DNA of 64,000 nt, taken from NCBI GenBank assembly GCA_947085255.1, contig CAMTVQ010000012.1, positions 1-64,000 of the forward strand, read 5' to 3'. The notes beneath the pieces are model-generated. The model saw only the letters and a program-made list of their open reading frames with translations. It was not told where the DNA came from and searched no databases. The stretch's first letter is position 1, and the number at the start of each line of letters is the position of its first letter. Origin of the DNA: CAMTVQ01 sp947085255 (GTDB taxonomy: Bacteria > Bacteroidota > Bacteroidia > Sphingobacteriales > Sphingobacteriaceae). A program made the position numbers and the translations under genes. Positions 45,783 to 54,934 of this stretch are shown here, one piece after another.

Positions 45783-47206
45783 TTTACGGACTCTTTACTC
45801 CAAATATCTAATTTGATAATTAGGGCAATGCAAAACAGAAATACCGATCCTGTTTTGTCAGATTCTACCATATCTCCCAGCATTAAATGCACCAAAAATA
45901 CGATTAGTGAAAAGTAAGTTGCTATGGTTAGCCGCTGTATGTCTACAGATTGTGTACGGTGATAAATTTTGTGCGCATACCACAATAACAATATGTAGAG
46001 TATAACAAATAATGAAAATCCAATAATACCCTGTTCCGAAAAAACCATCAAAAAGTAATTATGGGTGGTAGAGTGCTCTTGGTTATCACTTATGTTGGTT
46101 TTAAATGCTGTAATGGTGTATCGTTTGTATTCGGGGTAAAAGGTATTTGTACCTGTTCCGGTAAAAGGATGTGCCTTTATCATATTAGTAGCAGCAACCC
46201 ACCTATACACACGCTCCATACCTGATACGTCTTCTAATTTATAGGTAGCCTCTAAGTGTTTCTCGAAATTACCTTTATTGAAGAAAGTCTTGTTATAATC
46301 TGGGGCAAAATCTAAATACTTATTGTTATGGCTCAGGTAAAATAAAGAAGCTATTATAGCTACAACGCCTACTGCAAGTGATATAGGAAACAATCGTTTT
46401 TTTAGTAGCCATACTGCCACTAGTGCTATAGGTAGCGATAGCCATGTAGTACGGGTGTAAGAAATAGCAATGGCTACCAAGAATAAAAGAACGCCAAAAT
46501 GAATCCAATAGTTTTTTAAGCTGTGCTTGTAGTACCAATTACTGGCATACCACACAAAAGGAATTACGAGTCCGCAAAGGGTAGAAAAACCTACATGGTT
46601 AGCAAAAAAAGGACCAACGGCGCTTCCAATTTCTCCAAACCCAAAACCACCAGCAGCATGGCGAGCTACACATACAGCAATTACAATAGAAAGCGATGCG
46701 AATAATGCCCAAAAGGTAGCTCTAAAGTCGTCGATACGTTGTAATATAAAGGCGGGGATAAAAATAAAAGCAGCAAAAAACCATAGTTTTGCAGCAAAAT
46801 ATTTGATAGATAGGGCGGGAGCAACAGAATAAAAAATGCTACATACCATCCAAATTAATTGCAAACCGAGTATTACAACTAATGGGTGTGTCATAAAACG
46901 ATCATTCGCTTTTTTGCCAACTGCAAAAAAACCAATAAGCACAGCCAATAGCGCTATCATTAGCGGTTCAGAAAAGAGCGTAAGCGTAAAAGTTCCTATA
47001 CTGTAATCAATAGACAATGGGATGCTCACCCATAAAAGATAATAGATACTGCGTGCTTGAGTAATTGCCATTAATGCTCCTAAAATGCAAAAAGGAGCTA
47101 TAAGAAATAGTAAATTGCCTTTAGCAAAACCCGTTAGTATAGCTATAAGGGAGCAAGTAGTAAGCAAAAAAAAAGCAACTTTATAGCCTTTTGTTGGGTT
47201 ACTCAT
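45734..47206 (-). CDS. O-antigen ligase / polymerase (Wzy-like) membrane protein
   Basis: A 490-residue protein with about 12 transmembrane helices and the Wzy_C-type extracytoplasmic loop. 'GMERVYRWVAATNMIKAHPFTGTGTNTFYPEYKRY' and 'STTHNYFLMVFSEQGIIGFSLF' match the O-antigen ligase/polymerase signature with its conserved HN and arginine residues. It should polymerise or ligate polysaccharide on the periplasmic side. The start overlaps the Wzz-like gene by 8 bases. Its tail overlaps the phosphatase gene by 49 bases on the other strand. Confidence 0.88.
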   Translation of the reverse strand: MSNPTKGYKVAFFLLTTCSLIAILTGFAKGNLLFLIAPFCILGALMAITQARSIYYLLWVSIPLSIDYSIGTFTLTLFSEPLMIALLAVLIGFFAVGKKANDRFMTHPLVVILGLQLIWMVCSIFYSVAPALSIKYFAAKLWFFAAFIFIPAFILQRIDDFRATFWALFASLSIVIAVCVARHAAGGFGFGEIGSAVGPFFANHVGFSTLCGLVIPFVWYASNWYYKHSLKNYWIHFGVLLFLVAIAISYTRTTWLSLPIALVAVWLLKKRLFPISLAVGVVAIIASLFYLSHNNKYLDFAPDYNKTFFNKGNFEKHLEATYKLEDVSGMERVYRWVAATNMIKAHPFTGTGTNTFYPEYKRYTITAFKTNISDNQEHSTTHNYFLMVFSEQGIIGFSLFVILYILLLWYAHKIYHRTQSVDIQRLTIATYFSLIVFLVHLMLGDMVESDKTGSVFLFCIALIIKLDIWSKESVNQKNLQESKVISSETD

Positions 47207-48308
47207 TTTTTAAGTACTGTGCCAAAGTAGCACCGTAAGTTTCGATAATTACGGCAAATAGCAACGATAAAATAAAGGTGATGCCCATGCTTGCTACTAC
47301 AATAAGCCAACGTATAGGTTTTGATTTGCGAGGGGCAGGTTCTGCTTTTTCGATGATAAAAATAGTGCTGCTAATATTGCTAGTAGCTAATTTTACTTGT
47401 TGTAATAACTCTTCGGCATACGCTAGTTCGGTAGCTTTTTGGTCTATCTCGTTTTCTAATGAGGTGACGATGCCTGCTCCTTTGTTAAAGTCGTTAGTAG
47501 CAAGCTTAGAGAAGTTTTTTTGTCGTTCTTCTAAACCGCTAATGGTAGCTCTTAAGTTTACAATGATGGTATCCTTGTCGTTGTATCTTTTTTCAAGTAT
47601 TTTAAGCTTGGCTTTATTCATTGCCAAGTCGTTGCTGGTAGTACTGGTTTCTTCCGAAAGTAGTTCGGCTTGAGTTTTAGCGTCAAATATTCCATACTGC
47701 TTGCGTATGTTATTAATACTATCATTAAGATGATTAAATAACGTAAGTTTTTCGTTGTAGCGTTTTGTGAAAACAGATAGGTTTTTACTGTTGTTCTCAA
47801 CTAATATTTTTTGGTTTATCAAATCAATCTGAGCAACAATTTCATTTACCATATCACAGGCTTGCTGCTTGTCTTTGTCGTAAACAATTACTTCTAAGGC
47901 ACCCAAATCGTTTTTTTGTAATTGGTAATTACTATTAAACTCTTTTAAAATATATTCACGGTGATAAGGTGTTTCAGTAGAATCAATATCATAATCGGTA
48001 TATAAATCGAATTTATGGATGATGTGAAAAGCCAGTTTTGATGAATTACCAATAGATAGCAATCGGTCAATGTCATTGTCTGTACCAAAAATTTCACTTC
48101 CATCAGCGTTTCCCGAAAAAAGCGTTTTTGTATCTGCCGCTTGCGAGCTGGCTGCATAAAAATTACTTACCGATTTGTATTCGTTAGGTAGCAATAAGGC
48201 TACAGTTACGGATGCAGTTAGGGCAATTAGCGTAGCTATAATAATGGGCTTTCGCCACTTAATGGTTATGCGAATTATTTCAAGTAATGTTAAATCAGTA
48301 TTTGTCAT
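47199..48308 (-). CDS. Wzz-like polysaccharide chain-length determinant
   Basis: A 369-residue protein with the Wzz layout: a transmembrane helix near residues 20-36, a long periplasmic coiled-coil domain (about 55-330), and a second helix at about 333-355 preceded by the Pro-rich 'EKAEPAPRKSKPIRWLIVV' motif. No tyrosine-kinase domain is attached. Wzz proteins set the length of Wzy-made polymers. It is 49 bases downstream of the Wzx-like gene and overlaps the Wzy-like gene by 8 bases, so the three form a Wzx/Wzz/Wzy set. Confidence 0.88.
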   Translation of the reverse strand: MTNTDLTLLEIIRITIKWRKPIIIATLIALTASVTVALLLPNEYKSVSNFYAASSQAADTKTLFSGNADGSEIFGTDNDIDRLLSIGNSSKLAFHIIHKFDLYTDYDIDSTETPYHREYILKEFNSNYQLQKNDLGALEVIVYDKDKQQACDMVNEIVAQIDLINQKILVENNSKNLSVFTKRYNEKLTLFNHLNDSINNIRKQYGIFDAKTQAELLSEETSTTSNDLAMNKAKLKILEKRYNDKDTIIVNLRATISGLEERQKNFSKLATNDFNKGAGIVTSLENEIDQKATELAYAEELLQQVKLATSNISSTIFIIEKAEPAPRKSKPIRWLIVVASMGITFILSLLFAVIIETYGATLAQYLKNE

Positions 48309-48357
48309 CAGCTAATTAAAGCGACAAAAATACATATTATAAGCAAGAGAATAAGGC

Positions 48358-49788
48358 CTATTTATTTAAGAGTTTACGGATATCTTTAAGTGGAATAATA
48401 TCTGTAATGAAGAGAGTGAAAAGAGCAATTGCCCCCGAACCTAAAAAGGCAATAAACCAATTGGTAATAAGCAGTTTTAGGATAAGATTGCTCGCAATCG
48501 TTACTCCTATTATTAAAGCTAATGATGCTATATAGCGTATATTAAACGATAGCTCACATGTTTTAAAGGCCATTGTCATTTGCACTAGCGAAACACAGCT
48601 AAGCGTAAATAAAGCACTATAAGCAGCGCCTTTGGCACCATATATAGGAATGAACCATAGGTTTAAAGAGATATTAATAACTAACCCAGCTATGGCTATG
48701 ACATTAAGAAGCTTAATGTTACCATTTGCAGTTAGTAAAGTGCCAAAAATATAGGTAGTAGACATTCCTAACAACGCCATCATTAAAACAGAAAAGGTTG
48801 TTACTATATGCGAGGCAGTATCTGGGGTGTATAATATGTTTACTATAGCTTCTGCATGAAACCAACAACCAATACAAAGTATACTGCAAGGCAGTAGAAG
48901 CAATGAAAAACTTAATTTTGTGAGTGAAGCAACCGATTCCTTGGCTTTAACCATTCGCGAAAAAATAGGGAGCAATAATCCTGACATTAAAAAGGCAAAC
49001 ATGTTTATGGCATCAAATAGCCGATAGGCAGCGGCGTAGTAGCCAGCTTCAGTTTTTCCATTGGAAAGTAAACGTTCAATAAGTACTACATCAATTCGTA
49101 AGTACAATGTCATTACTACCGAAAGTATGGCGTATGGATAGCACTGGCGTAAAATAATGATGAGTAAAGGTAAGTTCCATTTTAATCTTAACCACTGTGC
49201 CTTCTGTAATACGCATAACATGGCAACCACTCCTGTAATGAAAAAAGCGATGGTTTGTGCATAAATAAACCAAGCAATATCAAAGGTGTTTGTTAGCAAG
49301 AGTAAAGGAGCACACAGGATAATCATTATCAACTTATCTAAAATAGATATTAGGCTATCGGTCTTAAATAAGTGTAATCCTGCCAAATTGGATCGTAGGT
49401 AGATGATAAATGAACTGAGCACTTGATTGAATACCAGCACTAATAAGAGGTGTAGTTCATATCCCGAGTAGCCAACTATAAATGCCCATAATAAGGTAAG
49501 AAGAATATATACAAACGATAATAATACTTTTATAATGGTAACATTAGATAAGTATTTGCTCAGTAATTGGTTGTGTTGAGCAATGTTGCGGTTGTTAAAG
49601 TTAGTAATGCCCATATCGAGCACAACATTTAGTAAAAAGGAAAAATTGAGCAAAACATAATACATGCCATATGTTTCGGGCCCAGTTATATTTTGCACCT
49701 GACGATCGATACCAAAAATCCAGATAGGCTTAACCAGTAGATTGATGAAAAGAAGCAGCAAAAGGTTAGTAACAAATTTACGCTGCAT
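48358..49788 (-). CDS. Wzx-like polysaccharide flippase (MOP superfamily)
   Basis: A 476-residue MATE/MOP-type membrane protein with about 12-14 helices. 'IFGIDRQVQNITGPETYGMYY' at the N-terminus and 'FSRMVKAKESVASLTKLSF' in the middle are typical of Wzx/RfbX flippases. It would move undecaprenyl-linked repeat units across the inner membrane. It lies 12 bases downstream of the methyltransferase gene and upstream of the Wzz-like and Wzy-like genes, a probable four-gene minus-strand operon. Confidence 0.9.
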   Translation of the reverse strand: MQRKFVTNLLLLLFINLLVKPIWIFGIDRQVQNITGPETYGMYYVLLNFSFLLNVVLDMGITNFNNRNIAQHNQLLSKYLSNVTIIKVLLSFVYILLTLLWAFIVGYSGYELHLLLVLVFNQVLSSFIIYLRSNLAGLHLFKTDSLISILDKLIMIILCAPLLLLTNTFDIAWFIYAQTIAFFITGVVAMLCVLQKAQWLRLKWNLPLLIIILRQCYPYAILSVVMTLYLRIDVVLIERLLSNGKTEAGYYAAAYRLFDAINMFAFLMSGLLLPIFSRMVKAKESVASLTKLSFSLLLLPCSILCIGCWFHAEAIVNILYTPDTASHIVTTFSVLMMALLGMSTTYIFGTLLTANGNIKLLNVIAIAGLVINISLNLWFIPIYGAKGAAYSALFTLSCVSLVQMTMAFKTCELSFNIRYIASLALIIGVTIASNLILKLLITNWFIAFLGSGAIALFTLFITDIIPLKDIRKLLNK

Positions 49789-49800
49789 AGCTATAGCTTA

Positions 49801-50535
49801 TTATAAAGATGCTTTAATAAGCATATTAGGACTCAATAAAACACTCTTAGATGGTCTTCCTGAGGCAAAAAGAATAATTTTAATGGAGAATTGAATGATG
49901 TTCCAAAGGAGTTTTCGTACTAGTTCTTTTAAAAATCCATTTACATAAATAGTAGCTCCAGTCACCTTAACATTGCCAAAACCACAACTATGTAGCACCT
50001 GACTAATAGAACTAGCATTTAAAAAATTCTCATGCGTAAAATCGCCATTGGCAAATAAACTGGCAAATGGGGCGTCAAGGTTAGGTGTTCTAAAAATAGC
50101 TCTTCCATCAGCATTTAAAGAAGTTCGTAACAACTGTAAAATAACTACTAATTCATCTTTGGTAAAATGTTCGATAATATCTACGCCAATTATGACATCA
50201 AACTTGCCTTTATGGTTTTGTAGGTAAGGAATTAAATCTGCTTTAAATACTTCGTTAATATGTAGCTGATGGGCTATAGCCACCTGCTCATCACTAATAT
50301 CTATCCCAACGATATTGGTATATCCTGCTTTTTTCAAGCAACTAATTAGCGAGCCAAAACCACATCCTATTTCTAAAATGTTAATGGATTTGTCTTTTGG
50401 TAAAAGGGGTACCATATCAGCTTCAAACTGTTTTGCATCAATTGCAAATTGTTTTTGTATGCTGTTTATATCAATATTCCTACCTATGTGCGTGGTAAAA
50501 TAGTCTTTATACAAAACTTCACGGTACTGGCTCAT
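49801..50535 (-). CDS. Class I SAM-dependent methyltransferase
   Basis: About 244 residues starting at ATG 50535; a TTG six codons earlier is less likely. 'INILEIGCGFGSLISCLKKAGY' is motif I, 'NIVGIDISDEQVAIA' the acidic motif, and 'FDVIIGVDIIEHFTKDELV' motif post-II. The C-terminus carries an amphipathic or membrane-proximal stretch ('LLWNIIQFSIKIILFASGR'). Its position at the head of the Wzx/Wzz/Wzy genes suggests it methylates a sugar in the surface polysaccharide; this is inference. Confidence 0.85.
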   Translation of the reverse strand: MSQYREVLYKDYFTTHIGRNIDINSIQKQFAIDAKQFEADMVPLLPKDKSINILEIGCGFGSLISCLKKAGYTNIVGIDISDEQVAIAHQLHINEVFKADLIPYLQNHKGKFDVIIGVDIIEHFTKDELVVILQLLRTSLNADGRAIFRTPNLDAPFASLFANGDFTHENFLNASSISQVLHSCGFGNVKVTGATIYVNGFLKELVRKLLWNIIQFSIKIILFASGRPSKSVLLSPNMLIKASL

Positions 50536-50543
50536 TAGCGCTC

Positions 50544-50578
50544 TTTTGCGCAAAATTAGGATAAAATAGATACTTTTG
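50544..50578 (+). promoter_or_regulatory. Possible promoter of the GT9 gene
   Basis: TACTTTTG (50571-50578) is an exact TAnnTTTG match, with TTTTG at 50544-50548 about 22 bases upstream as the -33 box. The ATG is 11 bases after the -7 box, so the leader would be only a few bases long. The spacing is slightly wide. Confidence 0.4.
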
Positions 50579-50589
50579 ACAAATAAACC

Positions 50590-51615
50590 ATGCGAGTACC
50601 CGAAAAAGTAATATTCTTTCTCTCTCTACTCAGTTCCAAACTGTTTAATGCTTTTACCAATCCCCAAAAAGTAAGCCCCAAGCGTATTTTAATCATCAAG
50701 ATAGATGAGCTGGGTGATATGGTGAATAGCGTGCATGTGTTTCAATTGCTTGAGAATCGTTACCCAACTGCCGAAATTACGGTGTGGTGCAAGCCATTTT
50801 GCAAACCGTTAATCGAAAATGATCCCCACCTAACAGCTGTTGTTACTTCTGCCGCTCAGCTGCATGGTAGATATGATGTAATAGTTGATCTGCGCGGCAC
50901 CTTACATTCTATTTGGGTAGCATTTAAAAATTTTCCGAGCTACCGTGTAGATAGAGGAACCATTCGGCTGCGCAATAAAATAGCTGGAGGTCATCCGCAC
51001 GAAGTAGTTACTAATTACCAGATTATAGCACCGCTGGTGGGGCCGTTACAGCAACCATTAGTGCTACAGCTATACCCATCAGTACAACAGCGGGAACGAG
51101 CACAAGCATTTGCTGATAAAAAGGCACTTCAACATTTTGCCGTGTTGCATGTAGGTGCACGAAGGGCATTAAGACGTTGGTCTGCACCACGATTTGCAGC
51201 ATTGGCAAACTATCTGAAGCAGCAAAAGAATATGGATATTGTATTTGCTGGTGATGCTTCCGATTTGCCACTAATTGCCCAAGTACAAGCATTACTATCT
51301 TTTAATACGGTGGTGGCTGCTGCCGAACTCAATCTTATGGAATTTGCTGCGCTTTTGAGTGCTGCCGAACTATTTGTGGGTAATGAAAGTGGCCCCTTGC
51401 ATATAGCTGCCGCTATGCAAACTCCTACGGTTGGTTTGTATGGACCAGGGGAACCTATTACTTTTTATCCGTACGGACCAAAAAGTAGGTATGTGCACCA
51501 TGTGTTGGCGTGTAATCCTTGCGATCAAATACATTGTGTGCATGCAGATAATCCATGTATTGAACGGATTACGCTTGCTGAGGTAATTGTTCAAATAACA
51601 GATTTAGGACTATAA
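50590..51615 (+). CDS. GT9 family glycosyltransferase (heptosyltransferase-like)
   Basis: A 341-residue GT-B enzyme of family 9. 'RILIIKIDELGDMVNSVHVFQLL' is the N-terminal acceptor motif, and 'LFVGNESGPLHIAAAMQTPTVGLYGPGEP' is the nucleotide-sugar-binding motif of heptosyltransferases. It would add heptose or a related sugar to the LPS core or another surface glycan. It is divergent from the methyltransferase-Wzx unit and overlaps rnhB by one base. Donor sugar not resolvable. Confidence 0.9.
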   Translation: MRVPEKVIFFLSLLSSKLFNAFTNPQKVSPKRILIIKIDELGDMVNSVHVFQLLENRYPTAEITVWCKPFCKPLIENDPHLTAVVTSAAQLHGRYDVIVDLRGTLHSIWVAFKNFPSYRVDRGTIRLRNKIAGGHPHEVVTNYQIIAPLVGPLQQPLVLQLYPSVQQRERAQAFADKKALQHFAVLHVGARRALRRWSAPRFAALANYLKQQKNMDIVFAGDASDLPLIAQVQALLSFNTVVAAAELNLMEFAALLSAAELFVGNESGPLHIAAAMQTPTVGLYGPGEPITFYPYGPKSRYVHHVLACNPCDQIHCVHADNPCIERITLAEVIVQITDLGL

Positions 51616-52223
51616 TGCTTTTACCCTATTTTGATCAACATAAAATAGAAGCTGGTTGCGACGAAGCAGGCAGGGGTTGTTTAGCAGGTCCTGTAGTAGC
51701 TGCTGCAGTAATTTTACCTCAAAATTTTAGGTGTAAAGAGTTAAATGATAGTAAGCAGTTATCCGAAAAAAAGCGGTTGTACCTCCGCACGATTATTGAG
51801 CAAGAAGCTATTAGTTATGCTGTAGCAAGTTGTACGCCTCAAGAGATTGATACGATTAATATTTTAAAAGCCTCTTTTTTGGCTATGCATAGGGCTATCG
51901 ACCAACTAAGGGTTTTACCCGAACAATTATTAATCGACGGAAACCGGTTTACAACCTATAAAAGCATTCCGCATCACTGTATTGTAAAAGGTGACGGAAA
52001 ATACTTAGCTATTGCAGCGGCTTCTGTATTAGCAAAAACCTATCGTGATGAGTATATGGAAACATTGCATGACCACTTTGGTAGCTACAATTGGAAGCAA
52101 AACAAAGGCTATCCAACAAAGTCACACCGTACTGCTATTAAAGAGCATGGTGTAACGCTGCATCATCGGTTGAGTTTTGCATTGTTGCCTAAACAATTAG
52201 AATTGCTACTTTTGCACAAATAA
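51615..52223 (+). CDS. rnhB: Ribonuclease HII
   Basis: A 202-residue RNase HII that cuts RNA in RNA-DNA hybrids and starts removal of misincorporated ribonucleotides. 'AGCDEAGRGCLAGPVVAAAVIL' carries D16/E17 of the active site. 'LLIDGNRF', 'VKGDGKYLAIAAASVLAKTYRDEYM' and 'KGYPTKSHRTAIKEHG' complete the signature. The start overlaps the stop codon of the GT9 gene (TAATG). Confidence 0.96.
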   Translation: MLLPYFDQHKIEAGCDEAGRGCLAGPVVAAAVILPQNFRCKELNDSKQLSEKKRLYLRTIIEQEAISYAVASCTPQEIDTINILKASFLAMHRAIDQLRVLPEQLLIDGNRFTTYKSIPHHCIVKGDGKYLAIAAASVLAKTYRDEYMETLHDHFGSYNWKQNKGYPTKSHRTAIKEHGVTLHHRLSFALLPKQLELLLLHK

Positions 52224-52234
52224 ACTGATTTTAG

Positions 52235-53317
52235 ATGAAGAGCACCGCTTTAACCAATGTACATATTTCTTTAGGAGCTAAAATGGTTCCTTTTGCAGGA
52301 TACAATATGCCTGTGCAATACGCAGGAATTAATGTTGAACACGAAACTGTTCGCAAGGCTGTTGGGGTGTTTGATGTCAGCCACATGGGCGAGTTTATTC
52401 TTAAGGGCGAGCATGCCTTAGATTTGATTCAGCGTGTAACCAGTAATGATGCTGCCAAACTATATGACGGGAAAGTACAGTATACATATCTACCTAATGA
52501 AAATGGAGGAATTGTAGACGATTTATTGGTATACCGCTTGGACGAAAAAACCTATATGTTGGTAGTAAATGCCTCTAATATTGAAAAAGATTGGAATTGG
52601 ATTAGCAAATACAACACGAAAGGAGTAGAAATGCACAACATTTCGGATAAAACTTCTTTACTGGCTATACAAGGTCCTAAATCGGCAGATGCTTTGCAGA
52701 GTCTTACTGATATTGATTTAAAGGGAATGGAGTATTACAGTTTCCAAAAAGGCAAATTTGCAGGTATTGATAATGTAATAGTTTCGGCAACAGGTTATAC
52801 AGGTGCTGGTGGATTTGAAATTTATTTTGATAATGAGCATGCTGAGCATATTTGGGAAGCCCTTTTTACAGCTGGCGAAGCTTTTGGTATTCAACCTATT
52901 GGCTTAGGAGCTCGTGATACATTGCGTTTGGAAATGGGCTTTTGTTTATATGGTAATGATATTGATGATACTACCTCTCCTTTAGAGGCAGGATTGGGTT
53001 GGGTAACTAAATTTACCAAAGAGTTTACCAATGCTAAAAACCTATTGGCTCAAAAAGAGCAAGGGGTAGCACGTAAATTAGTAGCTTTTGAAATGATTGA
53101 CAGGGGTATTCCACGCCATGATTATGAAATTGTAGATGCAGCTGGTGCTGTAATCGGTAAAGTAACATCAGGAACACAATCTCCATCTTTACAAAAAGCA
53201 ATTGGATTGGGTTATGTGATGTTGCCATTCTCTAAAGAAAATAGCGAAATTTTTATCAGTATACGTGATGCCAAAGTAAAGGCACAGGTGGTAAAATTGC
53301 CGTTCTACAAAAATTAA
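52235..53317 (+). CDS. gcvT: Glycine cleavage system aminomethyltransferase (T protein)
   Basis: A 360-residue GcvT, which takes the aminomethyl group from the H protein, releases ammonia and makes methylene-tetrahydrofolate. 'MVPFAGYNMPVQYAGINVEHETVRKAVGVFDVSHMGE' and 'PIGLGARDTLRLEMGFCLYGND' are the folate-site motifs. 'ATGYTGAGGFEIYFD' supports it. GcvH and GcvP are not adjacent. The methylene-THF product feeds MetF, which lies 7 kb downstream. An inverted-repeat element follows the stop codon. Confidence 0.96.
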   Translation: MKSTALTNVHISLGAKMVPFAGYNMPVQYAGINVEHETVRKAVGVFDVSHMGEFILKGEHALDLIQRVTSNDAAKLYDGKVQYTYLPNENGGIVDDLLVYRLDEKTYMLVVNASNIEKDWNWISKYNTKGVEMHNISDKTSLLAIQGPKSADALQSLTDIDLKGMEYYSFQKGKFAGIDNVIVSATGYTGAGGFEIYFDNEHAEHIWEALFTAGEAFGIQPIGLGARDTLRLEMGFCLYGNDIDDTTSPLEAGLGWVTKFTKEFTNAKNLLAQKEQGVARKLVAFEMIDRGIPRHDYEIVDAAGAVIGKVTSGTQSPSLQKAIGLGYVMLPFSKENSEIFISIRDAKVKAQVVKLPFYKN

Positions 53318-53325
53318 TAACCTCT

Positions 53326-53391
53326 TGTCATGCTGAGGAACGAAGCATCCAGTACTTTGGATGGAGATTCTTCGCTATGCTCAGAATGACA
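53326..53391. repeat. Imperfect inverted-repeat element between gcvT and comB
   Basis: TGTCATGCTGAG (53326-53337) and CTCAGAATGACA (53380-53391) are inverted copies with one mismatch. An inner CATCC/GGATG pair (53346-53350 and 53359-53363) makes a second stem, and the right half contains GATTCTTCGC. The 66-base unit looks like the dispersed TCATTCTGAGC-type repeats of Bacteroidota. It ends 12 bases before the comB GTG. Confidence 0.7.
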
Positions 53392-53403
53392 TAAAAAAAT
53401 CAG

Positions 53404-54138
53404 GTGAAAAAACTCGAAGTTTGTTTAACTCCGGCATTATTGCCCTGCTATGAAATACAGCAAAGTATTGTAGTGGTAATAGACGTATTGCGCGCCACCT
53501 CATCCATGTGTTATGCGTTTGAGAATGGAGTTTCTACTATTATTCCGGTAGCCACTGTAGAAGAATGCCAAGCGTATGCAGGTAAAGGTTATTTACTGGC
53601 GGCAGAACGTAATGGGGAGGTTGTAGCGGGGTTTGATTTTGGCAACTCTCCATTTAGCTATACCGCCGAAAAGGTATCGGGCAAAACCATCGTACTCACT
53701 ACTACCAATGGTACTAAGGCTATAGAACTTTCTAAAGCCGCCCATAAAGTAGTAATTGGTTCTTTTTTGAACTTATCTGCATTGTGCGACTGGTTAAAAA
53801 ACCAGAATAAGGATGTTTTATTGTTGTGTGCAGGATGGAAGGATAAAATTAATTTAGAGGATACCTTATTAGCTGGTGCGGTAATGCAGCGGTTAAAATC
53901 GGAGTTCGATTATTATTGTGATGCCGCTATTGCCGCAGAAGATTTGTACCTATTAGCAAAAGATGATTTGAGAACCTATTTGTATAAATCTTCTCATTCG
54001 CAGCGCATGGCCGAATTGAATATAGAACTAGATGTTCAGTTTTGCTTGCAGGTAGATAAAACGACTGTTGTGCCCGTACTAGAAAACGGAGTAATTAAGC
54101 TACAGAGTAGTAATAAAAAAGTAGAAGTACAGTCTTAA
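53404..54138 (+). CDS. comB: 2-phosphosulfolactate phosphatase
   Basis: A 244-residue ComB-family phosphatase; the start is GTG at 53404. Landmarks are 'VVVIDVLRATSSMCYAFENG', 'LLAAERNGEVVAGFDFGNSP', 'IVLTTTNGTKAIELS' and 'LLLCAGWKDKINLEDTLLAGA'. ComB makes sulfolactate in the archaeal coenzyme M route, but homologues are widespread in bacteria. In Bacteroidota a link to sulfonates or sulfonolipids is possible. ComA (phosphosulfolactate synthase) is not in the window. Family call is secure; physiological role is open. Confidence 0.9.
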   Translation: MKKLEVCLTPALLPCYEIQQSIVVVIDVLRATSSMCYAFENGVSTIIPVATVEECQAYAGKGYLLAAERNGEVVAGFDFGNSPFSYTAEKVSGKTIVLTTTNGTKAIELSKAAHKVVIGSFLNLSALCDWLKNQNKDVLLLCAGWKDKINLEDTLLAGAVMQRLKSEFDYYCDAAIAAEDLYLLAKDDLRTYLYKSSHSQRMAELNIELDVQFCLQVDKTTVVPVLENGVIKLQSSNKKVEVQS

Positions 54139-54145
54139 ATATACT

Positions 54146-54472
54146 TTACCCTAATTTGGGATTATTTTTATGCCGCTCGGTATCTCGAATGGTTTTTTTC
54201 TCTAAATTTTTCTCCAGCGCTTGGGTTAAATCTACACCTGTTTGGTTGGCTAAACAAATTACTACAAAAAGCACGTCAGCCAATTCATCGCTTAGTTCCT
54301 TCGTTTTGTCGCTCTCTTTTTCCGACTGCTCGCCATACCTGCGGGCAATAATACGCGCTACTTCACCTACTTCTTCGGTAAGCATAGCCATGTTGGTGAG
54401 TTCATTAAAATAGCGTACACCTGTAGTTTTTATCCAGGTATCTACTGTTTTTTGGGCTTCTTCTATGGTCAT
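54146..54472 (-). CDS. MazG-like nucleotide pyrophosphohydrolase
   Basis: A 108-residue all-alpha NTP pyrophosphohydrolase. 'MLTEEVGEVARII' supplies the ExxE half and 'LSDELADVLFVVICLAN' the ExxD half of the metal site. Small MazG-like proteins clear aberrant nucleotides. The stop codon lies 7 bases from comB (convergent), and the gene follows dtd after 5 bases, making it the last gene of the M48-dtd unit. Confidence 0.92.
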   Translation of the reverse strand: MTIEEAQKTVDTWIKTTGVRYFNELTNMAMLTEEVGEVARIIARRYGEQSEKESDKTKELSDELADVLFVVICLANQTGVDLTQALEKNLEKKTIRDTERHKNNPKLG

Positions 54473-54477
54473 GTCTG

Positions 54478-54930
54478 TTATTCTCGATTTTTAGAGTCTA
54501 TGGTAATGGTTACAGGGCCATCGTTTACTAAGCTTATTTGCATATCGGCACCAAATATTCCTGTGGCAATAGGTTTGTGCAGTAATTGGCTAAGTTGGTG
54601 GATGCAATATTCGTACAGGGGTATTGCTTGTTCTGGGCGGGCTGCACGAATGAACGAGGGGCGATTGCCTTTTTTTGTAGCGGCATGCAAGGTAAATTGG
54701 CTGATGAGTAATAGCTCACCTTTTACATCAAGTAAAGAACGATTCATTAGACCTTGCTCATCTCCAAAAATGCGGAGGTTTGCTATTTTTTGGCAAAGCC
54801 AATCGGCATCTTCTGCTGTATCCTTTTCTTCAATACCTAATAGTACCACTAAACCGGCATGAATAGCAGCATGGCTTTTACCGCCAATGTGTACCGATGC
54901 CTGAGTTACACGTTGTAGTATAACACGCAT
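54478..54930 (-). CDS. dtd: D-aminoacyl-tRNA deacylase
   Basis: A 150-residue DTD that hydrolyses D-aminoacyl-tRNA and mischarged glycyl-tRNA. 'MRVILQRVTQASVHIGGK' is the standard N-terminus. 'LLISQFTLHA' is the SQFTL motif and 'LVNDGPVTITID' the NxGPxT motif that form the active site at the dimer interface. Spacing to the tiny membrane protein upstream is 4 bases and to the MazG-like gene 5 bases. Confidence 0.96.
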   Translation of the reverse strand: MRVILQRVTQASVHIGGKSHAAIHAGLVVLLGIEEKDTAEDADWLCQKIANLRIFGDEQGLMNRSLLDVKGELLLISQFTLHAATKKGNRPSFIRAARPEQAIPLYEYCIHQLSQLLHKPIATGIFGADMQISLVNDGPVTITIDSKNRE

Positions 54931-54934
54931 GCTA

